This document shows positions 7,861 to 16,054 of a stretch of 64,000 bases of DNA, one piece after another (within the stretch, counting starts at the first letter, position 1; each line of letters opens with the position of its first letter). The notes under the pieces are model-generated. The model made no database searches. It worked only from the letters and a program-made list of their open reading frames with translations, and was not told where the DNA came from. The position numbers were made by a program, and so were the translations under genes. Source of the DNA: ZC4RG35 sp036375695 (lineage in GTDB: Bacteria; Actinomycetota; Acidimicrobiia; Spongiisociales; ZC4RG35); the NCBI GenBank assembly GCA_036375695.1, contig DASVBU010000021.1:39188-103187 (forward strand), read 5' to 3'.

Positions 7861-9128
7861 GCGAGATCTGGCCGCAACTGACCCTGATCGCAGTCCTCAT
7901 CCTGGTGAACGCGGTCTTCGCCGGCACCGAGTTGGCTCTCGTCTCGCTCAGGGAGGGCCAGCTCCAGAGGCTCGAAGCCCGGGGCCGCCGGGGCGCGCTC
8001 CTCGCCCGTCTCGCCCGGGACCCGAACCGCTTCCTGGCCACCATCCAGATCGTGATCACCCTGTCGGGCTTCTTCGCGTCGGCGTCGGCGGCGGTGACGC
8101 TGTCCGAGCCCCTCGCCGAGTCGCTCGAGTTCCTGGGACGGGCAGCCTCCCCCGTCGCGCTCGTCGTCGTCACGCTGGCGATCTCCTATCTGACGCTCGT
8201 CCTCGGCGAGCTGGCACCGAAGCGGCTCGCCATGCAGAACGCCGAGTCGTGGGGCTTGGTGATGGCGCGCCCCTTGAACGTGATCGCCCGTCTGTCGACA
8301 CCGCTGGTGTGGGTCCTCTCCCGCAGCTCCGACCTGGTGGTCCGTCTCCTCGGCGGGGACCCTGCCAGGCTCGGTGAGGAAGTGACCCGGGAGGAGATTC
8401 GGGAGCTCATCATCACCCAGACCGGGTTCACCCCCCAGCAGCAGGTGATCATCTCCGGGGCGCTAGACATCTCGGAACGTTCGCTCCGCGAGTTGCTCCG
8501 CCCCCGCCGCGAGGTGGTGACGATCGACGCCTCGGCGTCGGTCGATGAGGGGATCCGCATCCTCCTCGACAGTGGCCACTCCCGCGCTCCCGTCGCCGTC
8601 CGTGGCGACCTCGACGAGGTGGTCGGCGTGGTCCACCTCCGCGACCTGATCGGCGAGACCGGCGCGGTGGCCGACCATGCCATGGAGCCCCTCTTCTTCC
8701 CCGAGACCGCCAGTGCCCTGGCCGCGCTCAGGGTGATGCAGCAGCGCCGGCAGCACCTCGCCATCGTGATCAGCGAACACGGGTCGGGCGAGGGCATCGT
8801 CACCATCGAGGACCTGCTCGAGGAGCTGGTCGGGGAGATCTACGACGAGTACGACCGGGACGTCATAGCCGTGGAGCGCCGAGCCGACGGGAGCATCGAC
8901 ATCCCGGGCCGGTTCCCGGTGCACGACCTCATCGACCTCGGAATCGACGTGCCTGCCGGGGAGTACGCCACCGTCGCCGGGATGGTGTTGGAGAGCCTCG
9001 GCCGTCTCCCCCAGGAGCCCGGCGACACCGTCGTCGTCGGCGACTGGGAGGCCACCGTCCTCGAGGTGGCGGACCGGGCGCTCACCCGGATCAGGCTGCG
9101 TCGCCGACCCGGCACCGAGGACGAGTGA
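7857..9128 (+). CDS. CNNM/CorC (HlyC) family transmembrane protein with CBS domains
   Basis: About 423 residues. Residues 1-190 form a DUF21/CNNM membrane domain with four hydrophobic segments and the family motif AISYLTLVLGELAPKRLAMQ. Next come two CBS domains (about 210-335, including GIVTIEDLLEELVGEIYDEYD) and a C-terminal CorC_HlyC module (about 345-420). The family mediates Mg2+/Co2+ efflux or regulates Mg2+ homeostasis. I start at ATG 7857; a GTG two codons upstream (7851) is possible, and no clear ribosome-binding site separates them. A 22-codon ORF ends across this start. Confidence 0.9.
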   Translation: MSEIWPQLTLIAVLILVNAVFAGTELALVSLREGQLQRLEARGRRGALLARLARDPNRFLATIQIVITLSGFFASASAAVTLSEPLAESLEFLGRAASPVALVVVTLAISYLTLVLGELAPKRLAMQNAESWGLVMARPLNVIARLSTPLVWVLSRSSDLVVRLLGGDPARLGEEVTREEIRELIITQTGFTPQQQVIISGALDISERSLRELLRPRREVVTIDASASVDEGIRILLDSGHSRAPVAVRGDLDEVVGVVHLRDLIGETGAVADHAMEPLFFPETASALAALRVMQQRRQHLAIVISEHGSGEGIVTIEDLLEELVGEIYDEYDRDVIAVERRADGSIDIPGRFPVHDLIDLGIDVPAGEYATVAGMVLESLGRLPQEPGDTVVVGDWEATVLEVADRALTRIRLRRRPGTEDE

Positions 9129-9131
9129 TCC

Positions 9132-10145
9132 TCAGCCCGGGAAGACGGTCACGGCGTCGACGTCTACCTCCACCCGGTCGCCCGGGCTGAAGTGGTCGCC
9201 AGGGCCGAGCCGGGACCGGATCAGGGTGCCGTCGTCGAACGCCACCGTGACCAGCTGGTCGTGGCCGAAGAACTCGCGGCCCTTCACCACCGCCTTGCCC
9301 CTGGGGTCGGCGACCAGACGGACCGACTCCGGCCGGACCATGACCCAGACCTCCCCTTCGCCGTCGCCCCGGAAGGCGCCGAGCACCGACTCGACACTCC
9401 CCCCGTGACCCCTCCCGCGGATGAAGTTGGCGTCGCCGATGAACTGGCCCACCCAGGCGCTGGCGGGCGACCAGTACAGCTCCTGCGGCGTGGCCATCTG
9501 GACGATGCGCCCGCGGTTCATCACTGCGACCAGGTCGGAGATGGAGAGTGCCTCTTCCTGGTCGTGGGTGATGAAGAGGGCGGTGGTGCCGGCACCCCGG
9601 AGGATGCTGATGATCTCGCCCCGCACGCGTGACCGCAGCGTGTCGTCGAGGTTGGAGAACGGCTCGTCGAGGATGAGGACGTCGGGACGAGGGGCCATGG
9701 CCCGGGCCAGGGCGACCCTCTGTTGCTGACCGCCCGACAACTCGTGCGGGTAGCGCTTCCCCAGACCGGTGAGACCGACCACCTCGAGGATCTCGTCGAC
9801 CCGCGCCTCCCGGTCCTTTGCCTTGGCCAGGCCGTACCCGACGTTGGCCCGCACGTCCATGTGCGGGAAGAGGGCGTAGTCCTGGAGGACGACCCCGACT
9901 CTTCTCTCTTCAGGCGGGACGAAGACGCCCGGCCCGACGACACGGCGGCCACGGATGTCCACGGTGCCTGCATCGGGGCGGTCGAAGCCGGCGAGGACCC
10001 GGAGCATGGTGCTCTTCCCGGTGCCCGACGGACCGAGGAGGGTGACCACGGCGCCGGCGGGCACGCTGAGATCGCATCCGTCGAGCGCCACGGTCTCGCC
10101 GTAGCGCTTGGTGATCCCGACCGCGTCGATGACCAGTTCAGTCAT
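9132..10145 (-). CDS. fbpC: Ferric-iron-type ABC importer ATPase
   Basis: A 337-residue ATPase with Walker A GPSGTGKS (about residues 38-45), signature LSGGQQQRVALARAMA, Walker B VLILDEPFSNLDD, switch histidine in FITHDQEEAL, and a C-terminal TOBE-like region from about 270. It belongs to the Fe3+/spermidine/sulfate importer ATPases. It overlaps the permease gene by 8 bp and closes a three-gene operon of binding protein, permease and ATPase. Iron is inferred from the binding protein's similarity to FbpA/FutA. Confidence 0.9.
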   Translation of the reverse strand: MTELVIDAVGITKRYGETVALDGCDLSVPAGAVVTLLGPSGTGKSTMLRVLAGFDRPDAGTVDIRGRRVVGPGVFVPPEERRVGVVLQDYALFPHMDVRANVGYGLAKAKDREARVDEILEVVGLTGLGKRYPHELSGGQQQRVALARAMAPRPDVLILDEPFSNLDDTLRSRVRGEIISILRGAGTTALFITHDQEEALSISDLVAVMNRGRIVQMATPQELYWSPASAWVGQFIGDANFIRGRGHGGSVESVLGAFRGDGEGEVWVMVRPESVRLVADPRGKAVVKGREFFGHDQLVTVAFDDGTLIRSRLGPGDHFSPGDRVEVDVDAVTVFPG

Positions 10146-11745
10146 GGATGTCCTTGACCACGAAGAAGTACAGGGGCGCCGCCGACACCAGGATCAGGGC
10201 CAAAGCGGCAAAGCTGGCCTGACTGTAGAAGACCTCGTTGGTTGCGCTCCAGATGCGCACCGGGAGCGTGTCGAACTCCGTGGGACGTAGCAGGAGCGTG
10301 GCCGGCAGCTCCTTCATCACCGACAGGAAGACCAGAGCCGCCCCCGCCAGCGCGGAGCGCCGCATCATCGGGATGGTGACCCGCCGCATCGTCGCCCATT
10401 GGCCCATGCCGAGGCTGCGGGACACCTCCTCCAACGCGGGACCGATCCTCCTCATCCCGCTCTCCACCGCGGCCAGGGCCTGAGGCAGGAACATCGCCAG
10501 ATAGACGATGATCAGCAGGGGGATCGTCTGGTAGATGGGGCGGAACCACTGGACGGTGAGGACCAGGAAGGCGAGACCGACAGCCAGGTGGGGAAGCGAG
10601 TAGGTGAGCCACGGGATGCCCTCGAGCACCCGGGTGACCGAGTTGCGGTGCCTGGTGGCGAGGATCCCCAGTGGCACCGCCGCCGCGCCCACCACCAAGG
10701 CCGCCACCGCCGAGAGCCCGATCGACCTCAGTGTCTGCGGCACCACACCGAGAAGGGAGGCACCCTGGGCGATGCCGCGGACCATCCACCACACCATCGT
10801 CGAGATCGGCAGGAGAAGGGCCAGGAGGGCCAGGAGCCCCAGAAACGAGTGGGCCACAACCCGGCCGGCGGGGCTCAGGTTGTGCAGCGAGACCCGACGC
10901 GCCGGTCGTGCGCCGTAGAGGGCGGCCCGGCCCCGGGCCACCTGCTGCAAGACCACCAGGACCAGAGCACCGGACGAGAGCACACCCGCCAGGAAGAGGG
11001 CAGGGCCGGGGTCGAGACGGCCCGCGAACTGGGTGTAGATGGTGCGGGTGAACGTGTCGAACCGGAGCATCGAGACCGCCCCGAACTCGGCGATGACGTA
11101 GAGGGCCACGAGCAGGGCGCCGGAGGCGAGGGCAGGCCGAAGTTGCGGTATGACCACTTTCCGGATGGTGCGCCACCGCCCGGCGCCCAAGCCCCGGGAC
11201 ACGTCCTCCAGAGCCGGGTCGAGCCGACGTAGCACCGGCACCGCCAGCAGGTGGATGAAGGAGAAGTTCCACAGGCTCAGCGCGGCCCACGCCGCCCAAA
11301 AGCCCTGGAACACCGGGAGACCCGGGAGGCCGAGCTTCTCGAGGAAAAGGGTGAGGGTGCCCCCGTTTCCCGATGCCGACAGCATCGCCAGGGCGCCGAC
11401 ATAGGAAGGGATGACCAGGGGCAAGGTCATCAACGTCGACCAGATCCGGGAGCCACCGAGATCGGTCCGGGTCGTCAGCCAGGCGGTGGTCAGACCGAGC
11501 GCCAACGTGGTGGCGGTCACGGTCACCGTGAGCAGACCCGTCGAGACCGCCAGTTCCCGGAGCCTCTCTCCGGTGAAGCCGCCGGCGTCGAACCCGCCCG
11601 GTCGCAGCACCACCCACAGGAGGTAGACGATGGGGATCGCCGCCGGGAGGACAACGGCGACCCCGGCCACCCAGAGGGCGGCCGGGGCCTCGGGTCGCCT
11701 GGTTGTCCCGGCGGGCGTCGTCAGACGATGGGCGAGTTCGACCAA
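10138..11745 (-). CDS. fbpB: Ferric-iron-type ABC importer permease
   Basis: A 535-residue membrane protein made of two fused permease halves, each with about six membrane segments and the EAA-type cytoplasmic loop: ALEDVSRGLGAGRWRTIRKVVIPQL in the first half (quoted loop begins about residue 176) and ALEEVSRSLGMGQWATMRR in the second. This duplicated architecture is typical of FbpB/SfuB iron permeases. The gene starts 10 bp after the binding-protein stop and overlaps the ATPase gene. It would move the ligand delivered by the lipoprotein across the membrane. Confidence 0.9.
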   Translation of the reverse strand: MVELAHRLTTPAGTTRRPEAPAALWVAGVAVVLPAAIPIVYLLWVVLRPGGFDAGGFTGERLRELAVSTGLLTVTVTATTLALGLTTAWLTTRTDLGGSRIWSTLMTLPLVIPSYVGALAMLSASGNGGTLTLFLEKLGLPGLPVFQGFWAAWAALSLWNFSFIHLLAVPVLRRLDPALEDVSRGLGAGRWRTIRKVVIPQLRPALASGALLVALYVIAEFGAVSMLRFDTFTRTIYTQFAGRLDPGPALFLAGVLSSGALVLVVLQQVARGRAALYGARPARRVSLHNLSPAGRVVAHSFLGLLALLALLLPISTMVWWMVRGIAQGASLLGVVPQTLRSIGLSAVAALVVGAAAVPLGILATRHRNSVTRVLEGIPWLTYSLPHLAVGLAFLVLTVQWFRPIYQTIPLLIIVYLAMFLPQALAAVESGMRRIGPALEEVSRSLGMGQWATMRRVTIPMMRRSALAGAALVFLSVMKELPATLLLRPTEFDTLPVRIWSATNEVFYSQASFAALALILVSAAPLYFFVVKDIHD

Positions 11746-11755
11746 TTCGTCGTCC

Positions 11756-12784
11756 TCAGCTCAGACCGACCTCCGCGATCAGGTCGACGGCGCTGTCCAG
11801 GTAGTCGGCCAGATCCGAGAGGTTGATGTCGGGGCCCCGCAACTCCGAGAGTGGCTTCTGGCCCTCGGGTGTGAAGTCGCCTTCGATGAGACCGTACTCG
11901 TGGAGGTTCTCCGAGAAGTGCCGCTGGGCGTCCTCGGCGAGCAGGTAGCGGATGAACTCCAGCGCCGCCTCCTTGTTGTCCGAGGGCTCGAGGACACCCA
12001 CGCCGGTGGCCGCCACCAGGGCGCCCGGGTCACCGGGGGCCAGGTAGTGGTTCTTGGCGGTGGCCGAGCCCTGGTCGTCGATCAGGCCGAGTAGGTAGTA
12101 GTGATTGACCAGCCCGGCGTCGAGGTCGCCGGCGTCGACGGCCTGGACGATCGGGCCGTTGCTCGGGAAGATCTGGGGGTCGTTGGCGACCATTCCCTCC
12201 AGCCACTCCCGCGTCTTCTCGGTGCCGTCGACCAGTTCCATCGCCGAGACGAAGGCTATGAACGAGGCATTGGTCGGAGCGATGCCGATGCGCCCCTTCC
12301 ACTTGGGATCGGTCAGCTCATAGACGCTGGCGGGCAACTCGTCCTCGGAGACCAGCTCCGGGTTGTAGACGAGGACACGGCTCCGGCCGGTGACCCCGAC
12401 CCAATGCCCATCCGCGTCGCGGTAATGCTCGGGGACCAGGGAGAGGATGTCCTCGGGGAGCTCGGCGAGCAGCCCCTCGTCACCGATTGCGCCGATCCAT
12501 GCCGGGTCCTGGGCCCAGAACACGTCGGCGTCGGTGGTCTCGCCCTCGTTGAGGATCGTCGTGGCGAGGTCACTGGTGCCATCGCCGTAGCGGACCCGGA
12601 CATCGATGCCGGTGTCCGCCTCGAACTCCTCGATGATCGGGGTGACGAAGTTCTCGTTCCTGCCCGAGTAGACGGTCAGCGTGCCGGACCCGAGCGTGGT
12701 GTCGGTGGACTGCTCCCCGCAAGCGGCCACCGCGACGACCAGCGCCAGGACGGCGGTCGCCAACCTGGATGTGCTTCGAACCAT
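11756..12784 (-). CDS. fbpA: Ferric-iron-type ABC substrate-binding lipoprotein
   Basis: A lipoprotein of 342 residues whose signal ends in the lipobox VVAVAAC. The mature part starts TLTVYSGRNENFVTPIIEEF, followed by DADVFWAQDPAWIGAI and NHYYLLGL; the paired tyrosines are where FbpA/FutA-type proteins bind Fe3+. It would capture ferric iron (or a ferric chelate) at the outer face of the membrane. The start at ATG 12784 follows the signal peptide; the reading frame extends upstream to 12925, but that would cross the stop of the previous gene and a palindromic promoter. TTGCAC and TATACC flank a perfect 16-bp palindrome just upstream. Confidence 0.88.
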   Translation of the reverse strand: MVRSTSRLATAVLALVVAVAACGEQSTDTTLGSGTLTVYSGRNENFVTPIIEEFEADTGIDVRVRYGDGTSDLATTILNEGETTDADVFWAQDPAWIGAIGDEGLLAELPEDILSLVPEHYRDADGHWVGVTGRSRVLVYNPELVSEDELPASVYELTDPKWKGRIGIAPTNASFIAFVSAMELVDGTEKTREWLEGMVANDPQIFPSNGPIVQAVDAGDLDAGLVNHYYLLGLIDDQGSATAKNHYLAPGDPGALVAATGVGVLEPSDNKEAALEFIRYLLAEDAQRHFSENLHEYGLIEGDFTPEGQKPLSELRGPDINLSDLADYLDSAVDLIAEVGLS

Positions 12785-12801
12785 GACTCGCAAGGTATAA
12801 A

Positions 12802-12817
12802 CACTATGGCCATAGTG
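12802..12817. promoter_or_regulatory. Perfect 16-bp palindrome in the iron-importer promoter
   Basis: CACTATGGCCATAGTG is its own reverse complement. On the minus strand it lies between a -35-like TTGCAC, which it partly overlaps, and a -10-like TATACC, 18 bp upstream of the binding-protein ATG and only 5 bp before the stop of the upstream pheA-aroF gene. Its position fits an operator that shuts off the importer. It does not match the IdeR/DtxR box I know, so the regulator is unknown. Confidence 0.6.
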
Positions 12818-12821
12818 CAAA

Positions 12822-14810
12822 TTACCGGGCGAAGCCGAGCAGGTGGAGCTCGGAGGGGAGAAGTGCCTGCGGCCCGTCCGACAGCGCCTCCTCGGGACGG
12901 GGATGGATCTCCACCATGAGGCCATGGGCGCCGGCTGCGAGACCCGCCCGGCCCAGGGGGATGACCAGGGGTCGCACCCCGGCTGCGTGCGACGGATCCA
13001 CGATCACCGGGAGATGGGTCAACTGCCGCAGCACCGGCACCGCGGCCACGTCGAGGGTGCTCCTGGTGGCGGTCTCGAAGGTGCGAATGCCTCGCTCGCA
13101 CAGGATCACCTGGCGGTTGCCCTCGGCCAGTATGTACTCCGCCGCCTGGAGGAACTCCTCGATGGTGGCGCTCATACCCCGCTTGAGCAGAACAGGTTTG
13201 CGCACCTTGCCCACGGCCGACAGGAGGGCGAAGTTCTGCATGTTGCGGGTCCCGATCTGGAGGACGTCGGCGACCTCCGCCATCGGCGCCACGTGCTCGG
13301 GCGCGAGGACCTCGGTGACGACGGGGAGCCCGTGGGCCCTTCCCGCCTCGGCGAGCAACTCCAGAGCCTCGAAGCCGAGCCCCTGGAAGCTGTAGGGCGA
13401 AGTCCTGGGCTTGAAACAGCCACCCCTCAGCACGCTTCCTCCCGCCTCCCGCGTCGCCCGGGCGCACTCCATGACCTGCGCCCGGTTCTCCACGGCACAG
13501 GGGCCGGCGATGAGGACCGGGTCGGCATCGCCGCCGATTCGGACGCCCGCCACCTCGACAACGGTGTCCCCCGTACCAGCCCGGCGCGCCAGCTTGGGGA
13601 CGCCGACGTCGCGGATCGTCGTCGCCGGCGACTCCTCGGGCACGACTCCGGTGGCCGGAGGCGCCAGGGGTCGCCGCCTGTGAGGCCGGAGGTCGGAGGA
13701 CGGGTACGACCCGAGCACGCGCATGAACCGCGCCTTCCGTCCGACGCCCTCGAGCGCCCGGACCACTGCCTCGTCGGACACGTTGCCCTCGAAGTCGAGG
13801 ATGAACGTCTCCTCCCAGGGGTCGTCGGGGTTGGGCCGTGACTCCAGCTTGACCAGTGGGATGCCCTCACGGGCGAATTCCGCCAGGACCTCCATGAGGG
13901 AGCCGGGCTCGTTCCCCACCGAGAGGACGATCGTGGTCTTGACGGGGACACCGGGTGTGACATCGATCCGCGCCCTGGAGACCGCCAGGAACCGGGTGAA
14001 GTTGTCCGGCCGGTCGGTGATCGACGGGTGCAGGACGTGGAGACCCCTGGACAACGCGGCCTCCTCCGCGGCCACGGCCGCCACGGACGGGTCGCCGAGC
14101 AGGCGGACCTCCTCGGCGGCGCCCGCCGTGTCCCAGCTGTAGACCACCTCGGCTCCGAGACCGCGCAGGAAGTCGGAGCACTGTGCAACGGCCTGCGGGT
14201 GTGCCAGGACGCGGGCGATGCCATCCAGGCTGGCGCCCGGGAGACCGATGAGCCGATGGGCCACCGGCAACCTGACCTCCCCGGTCACCGCCAGATCGTT
14301 GGCGATGAGCAGGTCGTAGACCTCGACGATGCTCCCCGACGTCGAGTTCTCCACCGGGAGGACCGCCGCGTCCGCCCGCCCCTTCCCCACCTCGGCGACG
14401 GCGTCGGCGAAGGTGGTGGTGCCCGCGAACTCGACCCCTTCGTCACCGAAGAGTCGCCGGGCGGCGACGTGACTGAAGGCACCCGGAGCCCCCTGGAAGG
14501 TCACTCGTCTCACCCTCCCGGCGAGTCGCCGCTCACCCACCAGGTCGAGCTGGACCCGGAGGGAGTCGTCGAGGATCTGCTCCCAGAGACGCACCACCAC
14601 CCCTGCGTCGAGCCCGTATTCCCGCGCCACCGCCACCCGCTCGGCGAGGAGACGCTCCTCGCGCTCGGCGTCGTGGAAAGCAAGACCGTTTTGGACCTTC
14701 TCTGCGGCGATGTCGGTCACCAGACGGCGACGCTCGGCGAGCAGCTCGAGGATGCGACGGTCCACGTCGTCGATCCCGGCTCGGTGTGAATCCAATGGTG
14801 AAGGGGTCAT
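12822..14810 (-). CDS. Chorismate mutase / prephenate dehydratase / DAHP synthase fusion
   Basis: A 662-residue protein holding three enzymes of Phe/Tyr synthesis. Residues about 8-90: AroQ-type chorismate mutase (DDVDRRILELLAERRRLVTD). About 103-285: prephenate dehydratase (LPVENSTSGSIVEVYDLL; ITDRPDNFTRFLAV). About 290-370: ACT regulatory domain (GSLMEVLAEFAREGIPLVKL). After a Pro-rich linker (about 375-410), residues 415-662: class I DAHP synthase (LIAGPCAVEN, GGCFKPRTSPYSFQG, IGTRNMQNF, LLKRGMSATIEEF, IVDPSHAAG). One chain thus makes the first committed step of the shikimate pathway and the two steps from chorismate to phenylpyruvate; the ACT domain suggests Phe feedback. The mRNA carries a Phe/Tyr-rich leader ORF 85 nt upstream. 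GGGAG precedes the ATG. Confidence 0.93.
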   Translation of the reverse strand: MTPSPLDSHRAGIDDVDRRILELLAERRRLVTDIAAEKVQNGLAFHDAEREERLLAERVAVAREYGLDAGVVVRLWEQILDDSLRVQLDLVGERRLAGRVRRVTFQGAPGAFSHVAARRLFGDEGVEFAGTTTFADAVAEVGKGRADAAVLPVENSTSGSIVEVYDLLIANDLAVTGEVRLPVAHRLIGLPGASLDGIARVLAHPQAVAQCSDFLRGLGAEVVYSWDTAGAAEEVRLLGDPSVAAVAAEEAALSRGLHVLHPSITDRPDNFTRFLAVSRARIDVTPGVPVKTTIVLSVGNEPGSLMEVLAEFAREGIPLVKLESRPNPDDPWEETFILDFEGNVSDEAVVRALEGVGRKARFMRVLGSYPSSDLRPHRRRPLAPPATGVVPEESPATTIRDVGVPKLARRAGTGDTVVEVAGVRIGGDADPVLIAGPCAVENRAQVMECARATREAGGSVLRGGCFKPRTSPYSFQGLGFEALELLAEAGRAHGLPVVTEVLAPEHVAPMAEVADVLQIGTRNMQNFALLSAVGKVRKPVLLKRGMSATIEEFLQAAEYILAEGNRQVILCERGIRTFETATRSTLDVAAVPVLRQLTHLPVIVDPSHAAGVRPLVIPLGRAGLAAGAHGLMVEIHPRPEEALSDGPQALLPSELHLLGFAR

Positions 14811-14889
14811 GGGTGTCTCCCGGGGTGATGCCCGCGACGCGGGAAATGAAGAGTGAACGAACGATGGAGAAACGGAGGGGTGTGGTGAT

Positions 14890-14916
14890 CGGCGCTTACG
14901 CGCCGAAATAGGCGCG
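14890..14916 (-). promoter_or_regulatory. Two mutually exclusive hairpins at the end of the leader ORF
   Basis: In the minus-strand RNA, CGCGCC-uauuuc-GGCGCG (14899-14916) and CGGCGC-guaa-GCGCCG (14890-14905) are both perfect 6-bp stems that share bases 14899-14905, so only one can form. The first covers the last Tyr-Phe codons of the leader ORF, the second its stop codon. A ribosome stalled on these codons would block the first and permit the second. No U-tract follows, so a classic intrinsic terminator is not visible. Further down, CCCGC-guc-GCGGG (14831-14843) lies 20 nt before the pheA-aroF start. Confidence 0.65.
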
Positions 14917-14958
14917 GCCGAAATAGCGATAGACGAAGCTATGGCCGAAACGCCTCAT
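14896..14958 (-). CDS. Phe/Tyr-rich leader peptide of the pheA-aroF gene
   Basis: A 20-codon ORF, MRRFGHSFVYRYFGRAYFGA, ending in TAA 85 nt before the fusion gene for Phe and Tyr synthesis. Seven of 20 residues are aromatic: Phe at 4, 8, 13, 18 and Tyr at 10, 12, 17; there is no Trp. This matches the logic of pheA-type attenuation peptides, where scarcity of the end product stalls the ribosome. The promoter has GAGACA-17 bp-TATAGT and the ATG follows the -10 by 6 nt, so the transcript should begin at or next to the ATG. Overlapping alternative hairpins sit at its 3' end. Expression is not shown, but composition, position and structure agree. Confidence 0.8.
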   Translation of the reverse strand: MRRFGHSFVYRYFGRAYFGA

Positions 14959-14964
14959 GAAGTC

Positions 14965-14993
14965 ACTATAGCCCCGATCTCCCATGGTGTCTC
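14965..14993 (-). promoter_or_regulatory. Leader/pheA-aroF promoter
   Basis: The minus strand reads GAGACA (14988-14993), a 17-bp spacer, then TATAGT (14965-14970). TATAGT is one of the best -10 matches in the window. The leader ATG begins 6 nt after it. The divergent tyrA has its own -10-like TAACCT at 14999-15004. Confidence 0.7.
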
Positions 14994-15011
14994 GGGCCTA
15001 ACCTCGCCCGG

Positions 15012-16031
15012 TTGACGGGAACGGCTCTCATCTCCGGAACCGGCCTGATCGGCACATCGATCGGGCTCGGGCTGCGCTCCGCGGGCTGGCAGGTCGTCGG
15101 CTGGGACCCAGATCCCGCCACTACCGCGGAGGCGCGGCGTCGCGGCGCGCTCGACCGGGTCACGGATCACCCGGAGGATCACTCGGGCATCGATCTCGTC
15201 GTCCTCGCCGGCCCTCTACCAGCGATCGTGGCCACGCTGAGGAGCCTGCGAAGCGGCGCTCTGATCACCGACGTCGCCGGTGTCAAGACCCCCGTCGTGG
15301 AGGCCGCCGCCAACCTCCCCCGGTTCGTCGGTGGTCATCCCATGGCGGGCGGAGCCACCCGCGGCCCGGACCTCGCCTCTGCCCACCTCTTCCACGGAGC
15401 TGCCTGGGTGCTGACCACGGACGGAGCCTCGGAGGGTGACCTGGAGACCATCGAGGAGGTGGTCCGGACGCTGGGCGCAAACCCGCTGCGGATGACCGCC
15501 GACGAGCACGACTCGGCCGTCGCCCGGGTCAGCCATCTCCCCCATCTCCTCGCCGGGGCGCTGGTCAGGATCGCGGCGAGGCGGGAGGCGATGGGTCTGG
15601 CCGGAGGTGGCTTCCGCGACCTGACCCGCGTCGCCGCGTCCGACACGTCGTGGTGGCCGGACGTCCTCCAGGCAAACGCCACCGAGGTGGCTGACGCCAT
15701 CTCGGAGCTGCAGGCGGACCTGGAGGGGGCCCGGGCACGGCTCCTCGCCGGCGACAAGGTCGCCATCACCGGGTCGCTCGAGGAGGCGCGGGCCATCCGA
15801 TCCTCGCTCGGCGAGCACCATGCCCAGATCCGGGTCATCCTCATCGATCGTCCGGGAGAGTTGGCGCGGGTGGGACATGCCCTGGAGGCGAGCCACGCGG
15901 ACGTGCGGGACATCCAGCTCCGTCATGGGGAGCACGGGGGTGGCGGCGTCCTCACCATCTCGGTCACGCCGCGGTCGGCCCGGGCACTGCGTGAGGCGCT
16001 GGAGGCCGAGGGCTTCACCCTCGAAGTCTGA
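15012..16031 (+). CDS. tyrA: Prephenate (arogenate) dehydrogenase with C-terminal ACT domain
   Basis: A 339-residue TyrA. The N-terminal Rossmann motif GTGLIGTSIGLGLRSAGW (about residues 9-26) binds NAD(P); FVGGHPMAGG and HDSAVARVSHLPHLLAGALV are signatures of the TyrA catalytic domain. The last 70 residues (from IRVILIDRPGELARVGHAL) form an ACT domain expected to sense tyrosine. It converts prephenate or arogenate to the Tyr precursor. The start is TTG 15012, 7 nt after TAACCT, suggesting a leaderless mRNA. It is divergent from the leader-pheA-aroF unit, which makes the competing Phe branch. Confidence 0.92.
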   Translation: MTGTALISGTGLIGTSIGLGLRSAGWQVVGWDPDPATTAEARRRGALDRVTDHPEDHSGIDLVVLAGPLPAIVATLRSLRSGALITDVAGVKTPVVEAAANLPRFVGGHPMAGGATRGPDLASAHLFHGAAWVLTTDGASEGDLETIEEVVRTLGANPLRMTADEHDSAVARVSHLPHLLAGALVRIAARREAMGLAGGGFRDLTRVAASDTSWWPDVLQANATEVADAISELQADLEGARARLLAGDKVAITGSLEEARAIRSSLGEHHAQIRVILIDRPGELARVGHALEASHADVRDIQLRHGEHGGGGVLTISVTPRSARALREALEAEGFTLEV

Positions 16032-16054
16032 GACCCCACATAGAGTCGTCGCCA

